Below, piece by piece: positions 26,014 through 38,597 of a stretch of DNA of 64,000 nt. A program made the translations under genes and the position numbers. The first letter of the stretch is position 1. Every line of letters starts with the position of its first letter. Source of the stretch: Casuarina equisetifolia (taxonomy: Eukaryota > Streptophyta > Magnoliopsida > Fagales > Casuarinaceae); the NCBI GenBank assembly GCA_028551475.1, contig CM052357.1, positions 22,548,451-22,612,450 of the forward strand, in the 5' to 3' direction. The notes below the pieces were generated by a model, which saw nothing but the letters and a program-made list of their open reading frames with translations, was not told the DNA's origin and did no database searches.

Positions 26014-29000
26014 CTACGAAAACACATTGAATGCTTGAGCCCCACGGGCAACCTTGATGAAAACATCCTCCAATGTGGTGTCGGCTAGGCCCCATGCAAA
26101 AACTGTGAACCTGCTTTTTGCATTCTCGACTGCGTGGAATACATCAGCAATTCTGATCTCTTGTTTAGGCAGCTCAAACTTCTGGGTTCCAGATAAGTGG
26201 TAAATCTTGCTAGCATTTGAGGAGAGATGCCGCACCATGTTCTCCACATCCGCCTCATGATCCGAAGAAGTTGTCATCGTAAACACATAAGATCCTCCAT
26301 ACCTCGCCTTAAGCTGCCAAACATCGTTGGTGTACCAAGCATTACTAAGAATTCATCCGCTTCTAAATTTGTAAAAATTGCTAAAAAGACCAACTTCTTT
26401 GAGTAGAAGTTTAACTAGAAATAAGCAAAATTTTATCTGAAATTGCTTTGAAAATTTGACATATCCGATGCCAGAAGACACAAATAATGAACAAGGAAGG
26501 CATGCATTTCGTCAAGCAAGTGTGTTCTAACTCCATGGAAAAATTTGCCATTACTTCTTCACACTAATATACTTCCGTTGTCCGTATGCAAACAAAAGAA
26601 CATTCAGAAAAATAAACACATTCCCTTCCTCTTTTTTTTTTTCTTTTTCTAAGGCCTGTTGTTGCGTCCAAATCCTTGTCCTTGTTAAAACATAGAATTT
26701 GGCCACGACAGAAACAATTAGGAAATTCTCTACTGAGAATCATTTAATGGGAAAAAGAAACGCCAGTTCCAAGAATGTGCCCGCAGAGGATGCGTAAAAT
26801 ATATGGCCATGGTAGAGCTAATCTAAATTTGATCAGTTACTTCATTCATTTTTTCATGGAATAATGAACAAGCATGGCAGAACTGTTTTGCATTGGATGT
26901 TACTTGGGGCACTCATATATTGAAAGATATCAGGCTTGCTAAAATTTTATGCGCCATTCTTTTTAGCAAGAGAATAAAAAGCGCACAACAAATCTCATAA
27001 ATGAACTCTGCAAGGAGACCCCATATATTTCTGATTAACAACGATGAGAGTACTTGACAAGAAGCCAACATAAAATGGAGGATACAATGTTAAATTTTAA
27101 GTTACCTCTTTAGGATTTCCTATGCACTGCAAGCTGCCATCTACAAAAATTCCTAATCGATCACACAAAACCTCTGCCTCTTCCATGGAATGGGCTGAAA
27201 ATACAAAACAGTTTGTATCATCAACGTATTGAGATAAAGAGTGTCGTTCTGCTGCTGTCTCATAAGAAAATGTACAGAATAAAACGAGTGGGAGAGGGCC
27301 ATAAACAATCAGAAGGAGAATAGGGTCAGTTGCATCTGTAACACTGCAGTAGTGACTCTCTGGTGATTCAAATTCTACAATTATGCAGTGAAACACACAC
27401 ACAGAGGAAAAGAATGTATGTTTACTTGTGAGAATGATTGCACGGTCTTGCTTTGCACGCTTCACGACATTCCATAAGTTGTTTCTTGAAGCTGGATCTA
27501 AGCCAGTGCTGGGCTCATCCATATAAACAACCTTGAAAATTTTCCAAGAATTAGACAACAAGTAGAAATGCATAAGCTTCCATGACCAAGAAATCTCTCA
27601 TGTACTGAAGTAGATTGAAGAGAGATAAAGACATACTTTGGGATCACCAATCAGCGAAATCGCAACACTAAGCCTCCTCTTCATACCTCCACTATATTTC
27701 CCAGCTTGTTTATCAGCAACTCCTCCATTAAAAAGATTGACGCTCCTTAGAGATTCTTCCACGGCCTGCAGCAACAAAATGGCAGTGGAGTAAAGGAAGT
27801 CAAGAGCTCTGCAAAAAGGGCTACCTAGCAAAAGGGTTGCTCATGCTACAGTTCCTTAATGACATTTTTAAGGAAAATAATCACAACTTCAAATTAGCAA
27901 CTAGTTTCACTGATGAATACCAACTCAGATATTTATTTCTAGATTTACCGTGAACAAAAAATGTCTTTGCAAGTTTCAATTGCTTTTAGATGCTAACGAA
28001 CACGCATGATAATACTAAAACAAAAGATCAACCTACTTGTGTTAAACCTGAACCCTTGAGGTTCTTTAGTCTACCATAAAATAGTAAGTGCTCCCTTCCT
28101 GTTAGAGTTTCCCAAAGCAGGCTGTACTTGTCAAAGAAAAGTATTTTAGATATTTCAAAAAAGAAGAGAGACCAAAAAGAAAAAGAATTGCCTTATTGAC
28201 GTGAAGGAGAAAACTAGCTTACTCATGTTGTGGGCATACACCCATACTGGTGTATATTCCATCCATATGAGTCCGTATATCCAGACCATCAACGTATGCT
28301 GTCCCAGAGGTTGGCTTTGTCAGACCTATCATCTGTTAGTGGACACAAGGGAACTTTTGAATAACTTAGAAAGCAGAAGAGAAAACGCGCTACTAATATG
28401 ACAGGAAATTATGCATAACATGAAGATTAACGCCATTTATCCAATCTTCACAGTGAAGCAAAGATAAACCAGTTAAAGATAACTACTTATGTAACTAAAT
28501 AAGAAACCAAATCACCTCTAATCACATTTCAGGAATCAAATGAAAAGAACTACGTGCTTAAAGATGAAGATTTTCAATGCCCTATTTTTCCCCATATAAA
28601 TCAACACGGAGCTTTGATGACCCCACGCATAAGATTGTGTGGATAATTGTACATAACATGAAGAGAGAGAAAAGAAACATTACTGACCATACTAATAAAA
28701 GTAGTCTTGCCAGCACCATTGGGCCCAAGCATACCAAAGCACTCCCCTTGAGGCAAGGCAAGAGACAAACCTCTCACCGCAAATTTAGCTGGGTTTCCAT
28801 CCCTTCCTGGATACACTTTTTTGAGATTGTCAACAATGATGGCATGATTTGAGTTTGGTTCAAGTAACAGCTGGTCAACCTTCTCCCTCTACAGAAAATT
28901 TTTCAAAAAAGGATGTCAAAGTTCTAACATTGTGTAATGAAGACCACTTCAAGTTCAGTAACATTAAAAACATAATGGAAGGCATAAAAGAGGAAAAAAT

Positions 29001-32000
29001 CTCATAAAATTAATCAATAAAACAAAAAGATAAAATCCAACTCAATATCCCAGCCTTGAAGTTTCTCATTTAATCAACACCTACAGTGATTAAATATTAA
29101 AGAAAAAGACAAGCATCCGAAAAGTTTTTGATAATAATGATAAAAAAAAAGGGCAGTGAAGTTGTAAAAGTGCTTCGGGGGACAATGAAATAATTCAACC
29201 GTATTGCAATGTCATCTAAGAGATCTCCAAAGTCATTAGAATATGAATCCCCACCCCTTTTGCTGGGCACCAGCGTTTCAGTTTTTACACTACAGCTCAA
29301 CAAAACTATATCAAATAAAGGATAATATAATTTAGAAAAAAAGATCCACCTCTTGACTGACATCAGGTTTCTCCATCTGGACAAAAACCTTAGATCCCTG
29401 TCGTTGCAAACTAGGGTTCCGAAAAGATGATGCGGGTCTTTTTTTAAGGTTTTGCAAGAAAAATAGAGGACTTTTTCCACTTCCTGATGACGCAACTTGA
29501 TCTATGTAATATGCAACGAAAAGCACCACAAACCACTCAATGGCCATAATAATCAGGACTTCTCTCATCCCATTTGTGCTATTACTCAAGTCTCCCCACC
29601 GCATTCCATGAGTTCCCAAATAGTTTCCTGCTAAGGAAGCTTGTGAAAACTCATATAACCCACGATAAAGTGAGAAGCCAGGATATAACTCCATCACAAT
29701 GATCCACCCTCCTACACCGAAAGAATAAGTTTCATAATTAGTAAACACGAGAAAAAGGATATTGGACAAGAAACCCAAATACTGGCTTTTAAGGTACCAA
29801 CGAGTTGAAAAATTGATACTATACAATATTTTGGTCCAAAGCTAACAGAAAAAACTATTACCAAATTATCAACTTCAATCAATCAGAATTTAAGTAAAGC
29901 AGCTGATCATATTTTCAAACATCTGAAAGAAATTTTACAGCAATAGTAAAAGTGCATAGAAAAAATCTTCATAATGAATCCCGCTACCATGCATACCTAG
30001 TTTATCTTTATTATCTGCTCAATTATTTGTTTTTTTTTTTTTTTTGGGGGGGGGGGGTGGTGGAAAGACTCTTTATTTGTTCTTTTATTTTTTTTCCCCT
30101 TTTTAATTGCGAGAGAGGTGAAAATTTGTTCTCTTCATTTCCACTGACAGGGTGAAAGAACAGTCTTCTCAGCTGCAATCATATGCAAATGACCATTGAT
30201 AACAACCATCCAAAATTTATCTCTTTTTGGAGCGGCATAGGTAATTCCCACAGCTGTTATTTTATGCTATAACTTGTCAGGCTAAAATTATGAAAATAAC
30301 CTTTTAGGGTTTAACTAAAAAAGTCTAGAAGTGCCTATTGCAAATCAGAACGATAGTTTAGTGACGCCTTTCAAAAAATTTGGACTCCAGTCCTGGATTT
30401 TAGTTCACACCAAAGAACCCCACAAAAAATCTATTTAATTAGTGATCCAGGTCAACCTGGAACTGACGTCTTGTGTTGGCCAGCATCAACCAGCCTAGGA
30501 GTGATTATGCTTGGAGAGGGCAGGGTCAGCATATCACACAGTCAGATACCAATCTTTGCCACCATCATTTCCCTCAATTTAGAAAAAATTAACAGTAACT
30601 AGGGACATCCGAAGAGGCTTTTCTTTGTTCTTGTTCTCTTAGAATTGAGTTTAGCTTCTTGAAGATCCATTCAAGCAATACATAATTCTATGCCCAAACA
30701 TAGCTTTTGTTGAACCTTACGAAAATAAAGTATGTCTGCAACCCCTCATAACCAACAAAGAACTGGAAAAGAACTGGAAAAGAACTGGAATATCTACCAC
30801 TTACTTGGGAATGATGTATCTTCAACAAAGAACTGGAAAAGAAAGCCTCCTAAAAGCCCAGTTCCAAAGACACATATGTAACCAACAACTGTTATCATAA
30901 ACATCCAATCATGAAATGCATGTTAGTTCACAACCTTTTACGGAAAAGCAAATTCACAAAATACATCAAAAATTGAAATCAAATAGCCAAGGCCAAACCT
31001 GCAGCAGTCTTGACATTTGAAAACATTGTAGCCACAAGAAAGGCAGCTGAAATTTGTAAGTTAATATAGATGAAATAAAGCACAAATTGGATGCTGTAGT
31101 CGTTCATTGTGAAGAATTTCAAACCTGCAGCAAAGTGAACTGCATTAAAGAAGTTGAACCAGGTTTAAATGAGTTGCAGGTAACTTGATGTATTAGTAGA
31201 TTACCTATGACTGACCCAAATATCACAAAACATAGCATGTAGATCAAAGATATGAGAAGAAAGTAAGCATAAGAAATCATCCAGTAAGGCCCATCACCAA
31301 GCCCATGCATTTTCATCATGATTCTCAATTTCTGTTGTTTCTCATAAACCAACGATGTCAAAATCACCTACATCAAAAAGCAGACTGATTAAGGCAAAGC
31401 TGACTAAAAAGAATAATATATAACTTCATTTTGATGGAATCATTAACATGGCTCTCTGAACACAACAATCAACTAGCATCATTTTTCCTCAAATGGTTTA
31501 ACACAGTTGCAGCCATCACTTTCGTCAAATCCAAGGGTACAAGCAGGGGATACAATAGAACCATAATAAAGACATGTCAGAAATACCAAGAGTGGTATGT
31601 CTACCATACAAAGAGTTTAGACAGAAAGCACATATTTATGCAATAATGACACATTTACTACATCTAGACTCAAAATAGATCTTTTTCTTCCAAAAAACTA
31701 AGGCATTGCCTGACCATACTAGAACCAAGTCATTTGGACATAGGAATTCAAGGAATCTCCTTTCAACATTTTTTATTTAGCTACATCAAGTCGTTCTTTC
31801 CACAAACAGAGATATATTGTACTTTCACTTCTCTTCTGCTAAGCTACTAAATGCGAAAAAAATAAAAATAAAAAAAATAAGCATCTCCATCATGCATAAC
31901 TAGGGTCCAAATAAGGTTCACATACTCAACAAAAAAGACATCAAAAAAGAAAACTTCATCTTAAAAGTTCTTAATCATTTGTCGGATCATGAGAGTTATA

Positions 32001-35000
32001 GTTAGTTGAACAATTATATAGCCACTCTAAGGTTTGTCCGTACATCCATAAGACCTTAAAGCCTTATAAACAATTCAAACAAGTCCTGAGACAAATGAAG
32101 AACAATTGAAAGACTTACAGGGAATAGCTGTAGAAAGACCCATGTAAAGAAAAGTGTACCAACAAGAGATGACAAATCAAAATTTAGTTTCGTTTGAGGC
32201 TTGGGCATTTCTTTGACAAATTCAAATATCATCTTTGTTCCAGGCCCTTGCAAATGCTGAAGGTAAGCATTGGAAACCTGTAAATGTATAGAGAGAACTG
32301 TTCAGATAGAGTATTGGAAAAAGTCGAGAAACTAGCATTATGCTTCATCTGAAGCCATTTGCAATTAGGGAGATGCCCTTGGGGCCAATCTTCAGATGAT
32401 ATGACCAAACAGACTCCTGAAAGAAGCCAATCAAGCCACTCAAATGGTTCAGGAGAGTAACTGGAGACATTCTTTAGTTTCTGCAGAGTTATCCTTCAAC
32501 AACCATTCACACAAGCAGAAAAGTGAAATGATATGCACAAGGTTTCCTTATGTAAAGCCAAACACGTGAAAAGACAAGAGGTATATTAGTTTTTCACATT
32601 AAAAGAGGAAAACCGAGAAAAGGTTTACAAGTTCCATGTATTTACCAGATTCACCGAGCGTGGAACACGCACCAATGCAATGTCTGTTTGGCCTGAGTTA
32701 TTCTTGTAGGTTGAGTTGTACCATAAGGTCACATTAAAAGTATTCTGGTTCGAGTTTAAGAAATCATAGGCTGTAAAACAATAAATACGTAAGCATTGTT
32801 CCCCGCATAATATTACTCCAACACATGAAACTCTTCAGTCAAGGCTATCAAGTAGACCAACCTGCAATGATTTCATTGATCTTCCTCTCCAAATTCCCTT
32901 TCCGGTAACCTTTATACAACTCATCATTGATCTGAGAAGAACTATTGCGCCACAAATTTAAACCTTGGACGCAACTGACCACTGGATTCAAGGAAAAAGG
33001 AATAACTAGGTTTTCTTAGACAACAATATCAATTAAAATGCTACTAATAGAAGGAGAGCCACACGTTGATCAAAGTACACAGAAGGTAAGCCCAACTAGG
33101 AATAAAGGAAAGATAAAAATGATAAAAATTAAAATCAAAGGAAGGATGAAAGTCCTAGTACGAAGATTTTAAATTTCCAATCCAAAACATCTTACGTAGC
33201 AGTAAAATCAACATTGACGGTCCCAATTGCAGGTTTCTCCCCTATAATAAACCACACATGTATATGAATTATACTTTGAGCTCTAATGTTAGAGCTTGCA
33301 TGAACTTTCCTAACCCATCAATTAGCTTTTCTACCTTAGTACAGTATAAGACAAGGATACTAAAGTTTGACCAAAGAAATTCAGCTATTAGAACATCCAA
33401 GTATAGCAATAAGTTTGAGTATGAGCTGAACGAAACTGACTAGTTGGTTATCCACAGCTAGGTTTTTGAATTGTGCTTTTCCTTTTGTAGAGTTTTAGGT
33501 GTGTATAAAGACTTATTAGAACATAAAGTTTTTTAATCAGTGCCTCAAATGATATGCATATGGTGCCCAACTCTTTAGTAGCTATTTTTTAGCCTTTACC
33601 TAGTCATCAATGGTTGTCAAACTTCAGAGATATGCTCCCTACTAGCAACTTACGCACATCAAATTCCTCAATTGACAGTGCTTACATAGTTATTATTGGA
33701 AATGGTTTTTTAACCTATAACAATGATTGTTATAAGATTGTGTCTACAAACATTCTAGGGACACCCTCAATTTACCATATTGGAAGGAGCATTTAAAACT
33801 ACAATGGTTTCCAAGCATGTTCATTAAAAGAAATCTTGGCTCAAGATCCGGGGACCCCCTTTTGATCTTCTCTTCTATGCTGCATTTCCAAGGGGCACAG
33901 TATTACTGAAAGTCTACATCTAGAGCTTGCATGTTGGAGAGTGATACAAGTTTGGCCCCTATCTTATCAGCTAAGTTTTCTCAGTTCACCAATGGTAGGA
34001 TAAATATTTAGATGAAAAAAAAGCTGCATCAGAATTTAAAATATGTTATTTATACATCTATACATACTCTTTTATGGTCATGAGTGTCAAGAAACATATG
34101 TATCAAAAAAATTCAAAAACAAATAATTTTACAAAACAGGTGCAGAAACGTAGGGTACATCGTAAAAAGGATTTTAAAAGACTGTGAAGAACACTTTGTT
34201 AAAAGGTTGACAACACTGAATGGCTAATGGGCGATACCTCCCGTCTTGTATAGTTTTTCAAATTATATTAGTTATATTGAGTAAGTGCAATCAACAAGGG
34301 TGTAATTATCTATTCTCATCACACATCACCTATTCTTTTTTTATCTTTTTTCAGCAGTAGTAAAGATTGCAAGCTTTGCTAACTTGAATGAGGTATAACT
34401 AATATTCATGCACACACATGCCCAACTGTCACATCATCTTGCTCCTCCATTGTGTTCATGTCCGGTGTGCTCGAGAGTTTAATGTGTCAGCATGAACTCA
34501 CATGTCTAACTTAATGCATCAGTTCATTCTGTAAATAACATAAACCTTATATTTTATGGAGAGAAAGAAGAATCTATTGATGAGAATAAAAATTCCAAGG
34601 ATGTATACCTCCTTGCACCGGAATGGATAATTCCTGGAAGGAAACAGGAAATGTAGAGTTTGACGAGCATTGCCTTTGCACATTATAGAGGGGATCACCC
34701 GAAAAAAAGGCAGAATCAAGAAAATTGTTTGTCTGAGGATATGAAGCCGAGCCCTGAAAAATTTTAGAAAAGTCACTAGCTGCATAGCTGGAGACAATTA
34801 TCAAGAAAAAGAAGGCAACACAATAACACTTGATGACAATGTAGCTAATGGAGAAGCCAGGGAAAGCAAAGAAGTCTAGAACAGCTTACCACAACGTTAA
34901 TGGCCAAACTGTCAGCTTGATCAGAAGAATTCAGATTGAAAGTGCTTGTGATGATATTTCCACTCAAAACTATCATATATGAAGATAGAGGTCAACAAAG

Positions 35001-36080
35001 ATCAAAAATTGAATATCATGTGCTGGAATAAAATAAAAATGTTAACACACAGAAGCGAGAGAGAGAGAGAGAGAGAGATACTTTCTCCAAGAGACTGATT
35101 GTTCCCAGTGAAAAGGAATGTTGCAGGACAGGATCCTGAGCTCCTGCATGACTCATTTGGTAAGTCTGAATATGGAACAAAATCAGTTCTCACAGCACGA
35201 TATTCAGGAGCTGCTATTTGTAACAGAGGAGGCCATTCTGGAGGGTTAGGAATGGGACAAGTTCCTGATTGATCCAAATCTGAGTATTGCAACCCACATA
35301 CTTTCTCACATTGTCCACTTCCCGTCGTATCAATACAAGCACAGCCACAATTATTTGAAGGTTTATCCAATTGAGTATTGATAAGACTTTGAAGGAGGAC
35401 AAGCAATACACAAAGTATAAAGGGGAAAGAAATGAGACGAAGATTTGTCTTGAAATTTCGTTTCTGCCAAAAAAAAAAAAAAAAGGGAATTAAATTAAAT
35501 TAAATTAAGAGGATAATCACAGCACATTTTAAAACCCACTAAAACAATGTTCTCGATACGAAGCTATTTAGAGTAAACTATAGTAGGCCACCGAGAAGCA
35601 CATAAACACATTGACATTTGTACTGTTATTGCTATGTATAATGAGTACAGCTTAAACAAATAAACTAAACAAACAAAGACCATGTCTTTCAAAAACCCAG
35701 TGAATAAAAAGTTTAAGAAATAAGCAGGGTCAGTTCCTATGTAAATAATTGGTAATTATATCAGCCCAGAGACGTTGATATATTAGCAGCTTTATAGATA
35801 AAATTTTAAAAGCCTAACGTTTGTCAACATGTTCTTTCAAACTTCTCTTTGCGTCTGTATGGACTTTAGTCGTATTAAACCTTACCCCATGAATTGGATA
35901 CACCATGGATAACTTGTTAAAAGAATTGACTAGAGAAATTTATTTTCTCGCTAATATACATTCATTTGAGAGACAACCTTCAAAGGGACCAATATAGCCA
36001 CCAAAATGAACCTATATTCATGTAGTCAAGCAGAACCCACAAACAAAACAACCAAAAGTTCGACATGCCAAAAGATGATT

Positions 36081-36121
<41 letters not shown>

Positions 36122-36296
36122 AAAGAAGCATAAAGTCACCACCTAGAATTGACATTCAATATTGTTTCTTTCCAGATTCTTACAACTAATCTCAGACTCG
36201 GAGAAAGAAAAGAGAAACCTGATAGGTGAGGTTCTTTCTCAGCAGAGCATTAGCTTGGGTCCAGAAGCTGGCAGGACCACTCGATGGTTCCGCCAT
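26014..36296 (-). CDS. ABCA7: ABC transporter A family member 7-like, copy 2, complete
   Basis: Half-size ABCA transporter, apparently intact, 947 aa, close to the usual size of plant members. Exons on the minus strand: 36219-36296, 35082-35463, 34890-34969, 34609-34753, 32862-32981, 32646-32770, 32119-32277, 31205-31367, 30999-31124, 30805-30888, 29350-29711, 28688-28888, 28223-28332, 28037-28121, 27637-27765, 27426-27531, 27106-27194, 26014-26313. Every junction is GT-AG and phases agree. Exon lengths equal those of copy 1 except exon 6 (one codon longer) and exon 18 (no deletion). A transmembrane segment follows the N-terminus, then a Cys-rich lumenal or outside loop (NNCGCACID), then membrane segments in exons 7-11. 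The ATPase domain has Walker [10 protein letters not shown], signature [10 protein letters not shown], Walker B VVYMDEPSTGLDP and the H-loop in HSMEEAE. The C-terminus ends QAFNVFS as in the family. The substrate is not known from sequence; lipid is inferred. Confidence 0.92.
27195..27425 (-). other. Open, frame-preserving intron in ABCA copy 2
   Basis: The intron between the Walker B exon and the H-loop exon is 231 nt (77 codons). It contains no stop in the frame shared by both exons, so a continuous frame runs from 27573 to 27097. It has normal GT and AG ends, so it is expected to be spliced. The matching intron in copy 1 is 239 nt and would not keep frame. Confidence 0.7.
30030..30060. repeat. 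Poly-T followed by poly-G run in intron 10 of ABCA copy 2
   Basis: About 16 T residues are followed directly by about 12 G residues. The matching intron in copy 1 lacks the G run. Such tracts are hard to sequence, so the exact length is uncertain. Confidence 0.85.
33655..34203. other. Unit-2-specific insertion in ABCA intron 4
   Basis: About 545 bp present in copy 2 are missing from the matching place in copy 1 (near 11300). Flanking text is shared: cttacgcac on the left and aggttga on the right. I see no coding motif, terminal inverted repeat or clear target duplication, so the source is unknown. Confidence 0.6.
35057..35078. repeat. (GA)n microsatellite at the donor of ABCA copy 2 exon 2
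   Basis: On the minus strand the intron begins GTAT and then runs into a CT repeat. Copy 1 has only a short, interrupted CT stretch there. Confidence 0.9.
36085..36117. repeat. (GA)n microsatellite in intron 1 of ABCA copy 2
   Basis: An uninterrupted AG repeat of about 32 nt lies in intron 1, matching the GA tract of copy 1 at 13082-13113. Its length differs between the copies. Confidence 0.9.
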
Positions 36297-38597
36297 TGAT
36301 GCCAAAGCAAAGGACTTTCACGCCACAGAGAAATTCGACCGTTACAAACCTCCCTCTTGTTTAACGGGAATTAAAGATCCACGCCAAAAATTGATTGGAA
36401 GCTATGCACACAACTGCTGAAGTTCTAAAGGTCTTCAAGATTGTAAGCTTTTCTTTTTCCCCAGTTCCTGAGTTCCCGGCGTCTGAACTTTACGCCATGT
36501 CAACTGGTAATATATCCGTTTCGTTCCCCACATGACTCCCCATTCTCTGGTTTATTCTCGAAAATGCCCATGAGTTCGACTCCTCCGCGACAATTCATCT
36601 ACCGAAACTAACCTTCCATAGATGACCTTTCTGACCTTGACGCGGTTTTCCCTTCTGAAGCGCAGGGGAGCATCCACCTTTCTTGATGAAGACCAGAAAG
36701 ACAATTAAATAAATAAATAAATGAAACTAATGGATGCAAAAACCCTTAACTTTACCCATTTTTTCTCTGAGATTTTCTTCTCTTTTTTTCAATTTTATTG
36801 TTTTTCTAGCGAGCTATAATACAATGGAAAATGAGAATGGTTATTGAATATCATGCAGTTCAACATTCAAAGTCAAAGGAAGAAATAGTACCTTCAGATG
36901 CTCGAAGCCTGCAACTCCAAGGATGTGGCTCTACAATGACATGAACTAACAGCCAAATTTCACCTAACCAAGGAATATTAAAAGTTACATGACGCGCTCC
37001 TCCAAATTTTATAAGAGGAAACTACATGGCAGATAAGGTAGCGTATCCTCGGTAAAGAACCACCGCGTTTTCTCATGATCGTGGAAAGTTCTCGGCCGAT
37101 TCTTTATAGTAATGAAACTCCAAGAATGTAAGCAAATCAGTAGACGAAGATGCGGAGGATAGAAAAGCAAACTTCAGAGCATTTGCAAGCAATTCTAAGA
37201 TGGGTTGGAAGTGGTAACGTTGGACGCGATGCTGTGGACAGGGAGGGCGGAGATCTGTCATCACTACTCCTACATCCACACGTCAAAACCTCAAAGCAGC
37301 TCAGTTCGACAATTACAGAAATAGAAAAACATAAAAACAAGAACACAGGAATCATTCAACAACATTGAATGGGAACAACTCAAAGTTGATAATATAGGAT
37401 AATATTTTCTAACATTGGACCAAATGCACGTCGCTTGTCATAATCCTTAAGGTCAAAGACAAATGCAACGGACAGATTAAATAACGCTGGCTATGAGGAT
37501 GCCGATGTAAACATACCTTGAAAGCATCCAATCTCGTGCAAATGGACTAAGATATTTCGTAGAAATTCCCCTAACATTAGACCAAATGCTGGTCAATCTT
37601 CTTAATCCTTAAGGTCTAAGAAAAAATGCAATGGACAGATTAAGAACAATGTCAATGACGTTCCCTAGAAAGCACTCACTACCCGGTAAATGAGCTAAGA
37701 TTGAAGAAGTCCTCTGACAAATTAAAACTGCAATCTAGAATACGTCAGTCTCCATTGTCAAACAATCAGAAATAAGTAGTTTCTTTGAAAGAGCTTCTCT
37801 TTTGGGGGTGCGGGGGGTGCAGCTCTGGGAAAGGGCGGATCTAACAGTTTTTGGGAGAACATTAACTGCATAAGTAGGAGTAAAAAATTGATCACTTGCT
37901 TCTAAAGCACACAGAGAAAATTAATCATGCAGTGCGTGTAACTATACAGTGACTTGATAAGTCATACACGATCACATCCAATGTCATGTTGTCTATTTTA
38001 CGGTGGTTTGAGTAGGAAAAGGTCATTAGGGCAACAAGCATTTGCCAGATAAACTTTAAGCATAAAAATAATCTTTGAGCAAAAAATCAGCAAAATGGCT
38101 CAACTTCTATATATGGAGGAATTAAGCTTCAGTAAATAATTCTATACCAGTATGTAAGTTCCACAGTTGGCATTTGCGGGAAGCACACAAATACAAAGAC
38201 AAAATATGGCCTCAATACGATGATGGACCAATCCATTTTGTTGACATACAACGTGAAATTCCTAGAACCATCTATTCTCAAGCCAAAGATCAGGAAAGTT
38301 TATTCTGCTAGTAATTGAAGAAATCTTTTCATGAGGTTATCTCTACCACAGGACAAAAACTCATTTAAGTTTGAATACTATACATCACATTCCTTGAAAG
38401 GTCGGGTAACTGGAAAAGTCCAGCCATTTCAGTGGGAAAAAATTTTCCCCGACATCTTTTCCATCATTTGGATTCAAGCAAGAAGGAATAATGTGCAAGT
38501 CCAAGCCGAGATTTAAACTGAGGTCTGTGGTAACAAGCTCCTCCATACTTCTCTAATTGTGTTAGCTGGCCTCTGCTGGTTTCTTCCATGAGCGTCT
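36297..38597. other. Upstream region of ABCA copy 2, up to the PPR gene
   Basis: No gene is supported. Homology to copy 1 covers about 235 nt next to the start codon and again from about 36966 to the PPR 3' end. Between them, 36531-36966 is roughly 435 nt with no match in copy 1. Promoter and 5' leader of ABCA copy 2 and the 3' flank of the PPR gene must share this space; both are transcribed leftward, so their order is head to tail. Confidence 0.6.

Noticed and set aside
35057-36117. GA-repeat tracts as possible CRISPR-like or regulatory arrays
   Set aside because: They are simple dinucleotide microsatellites in introns without spacers, in a plant nuclear genome.
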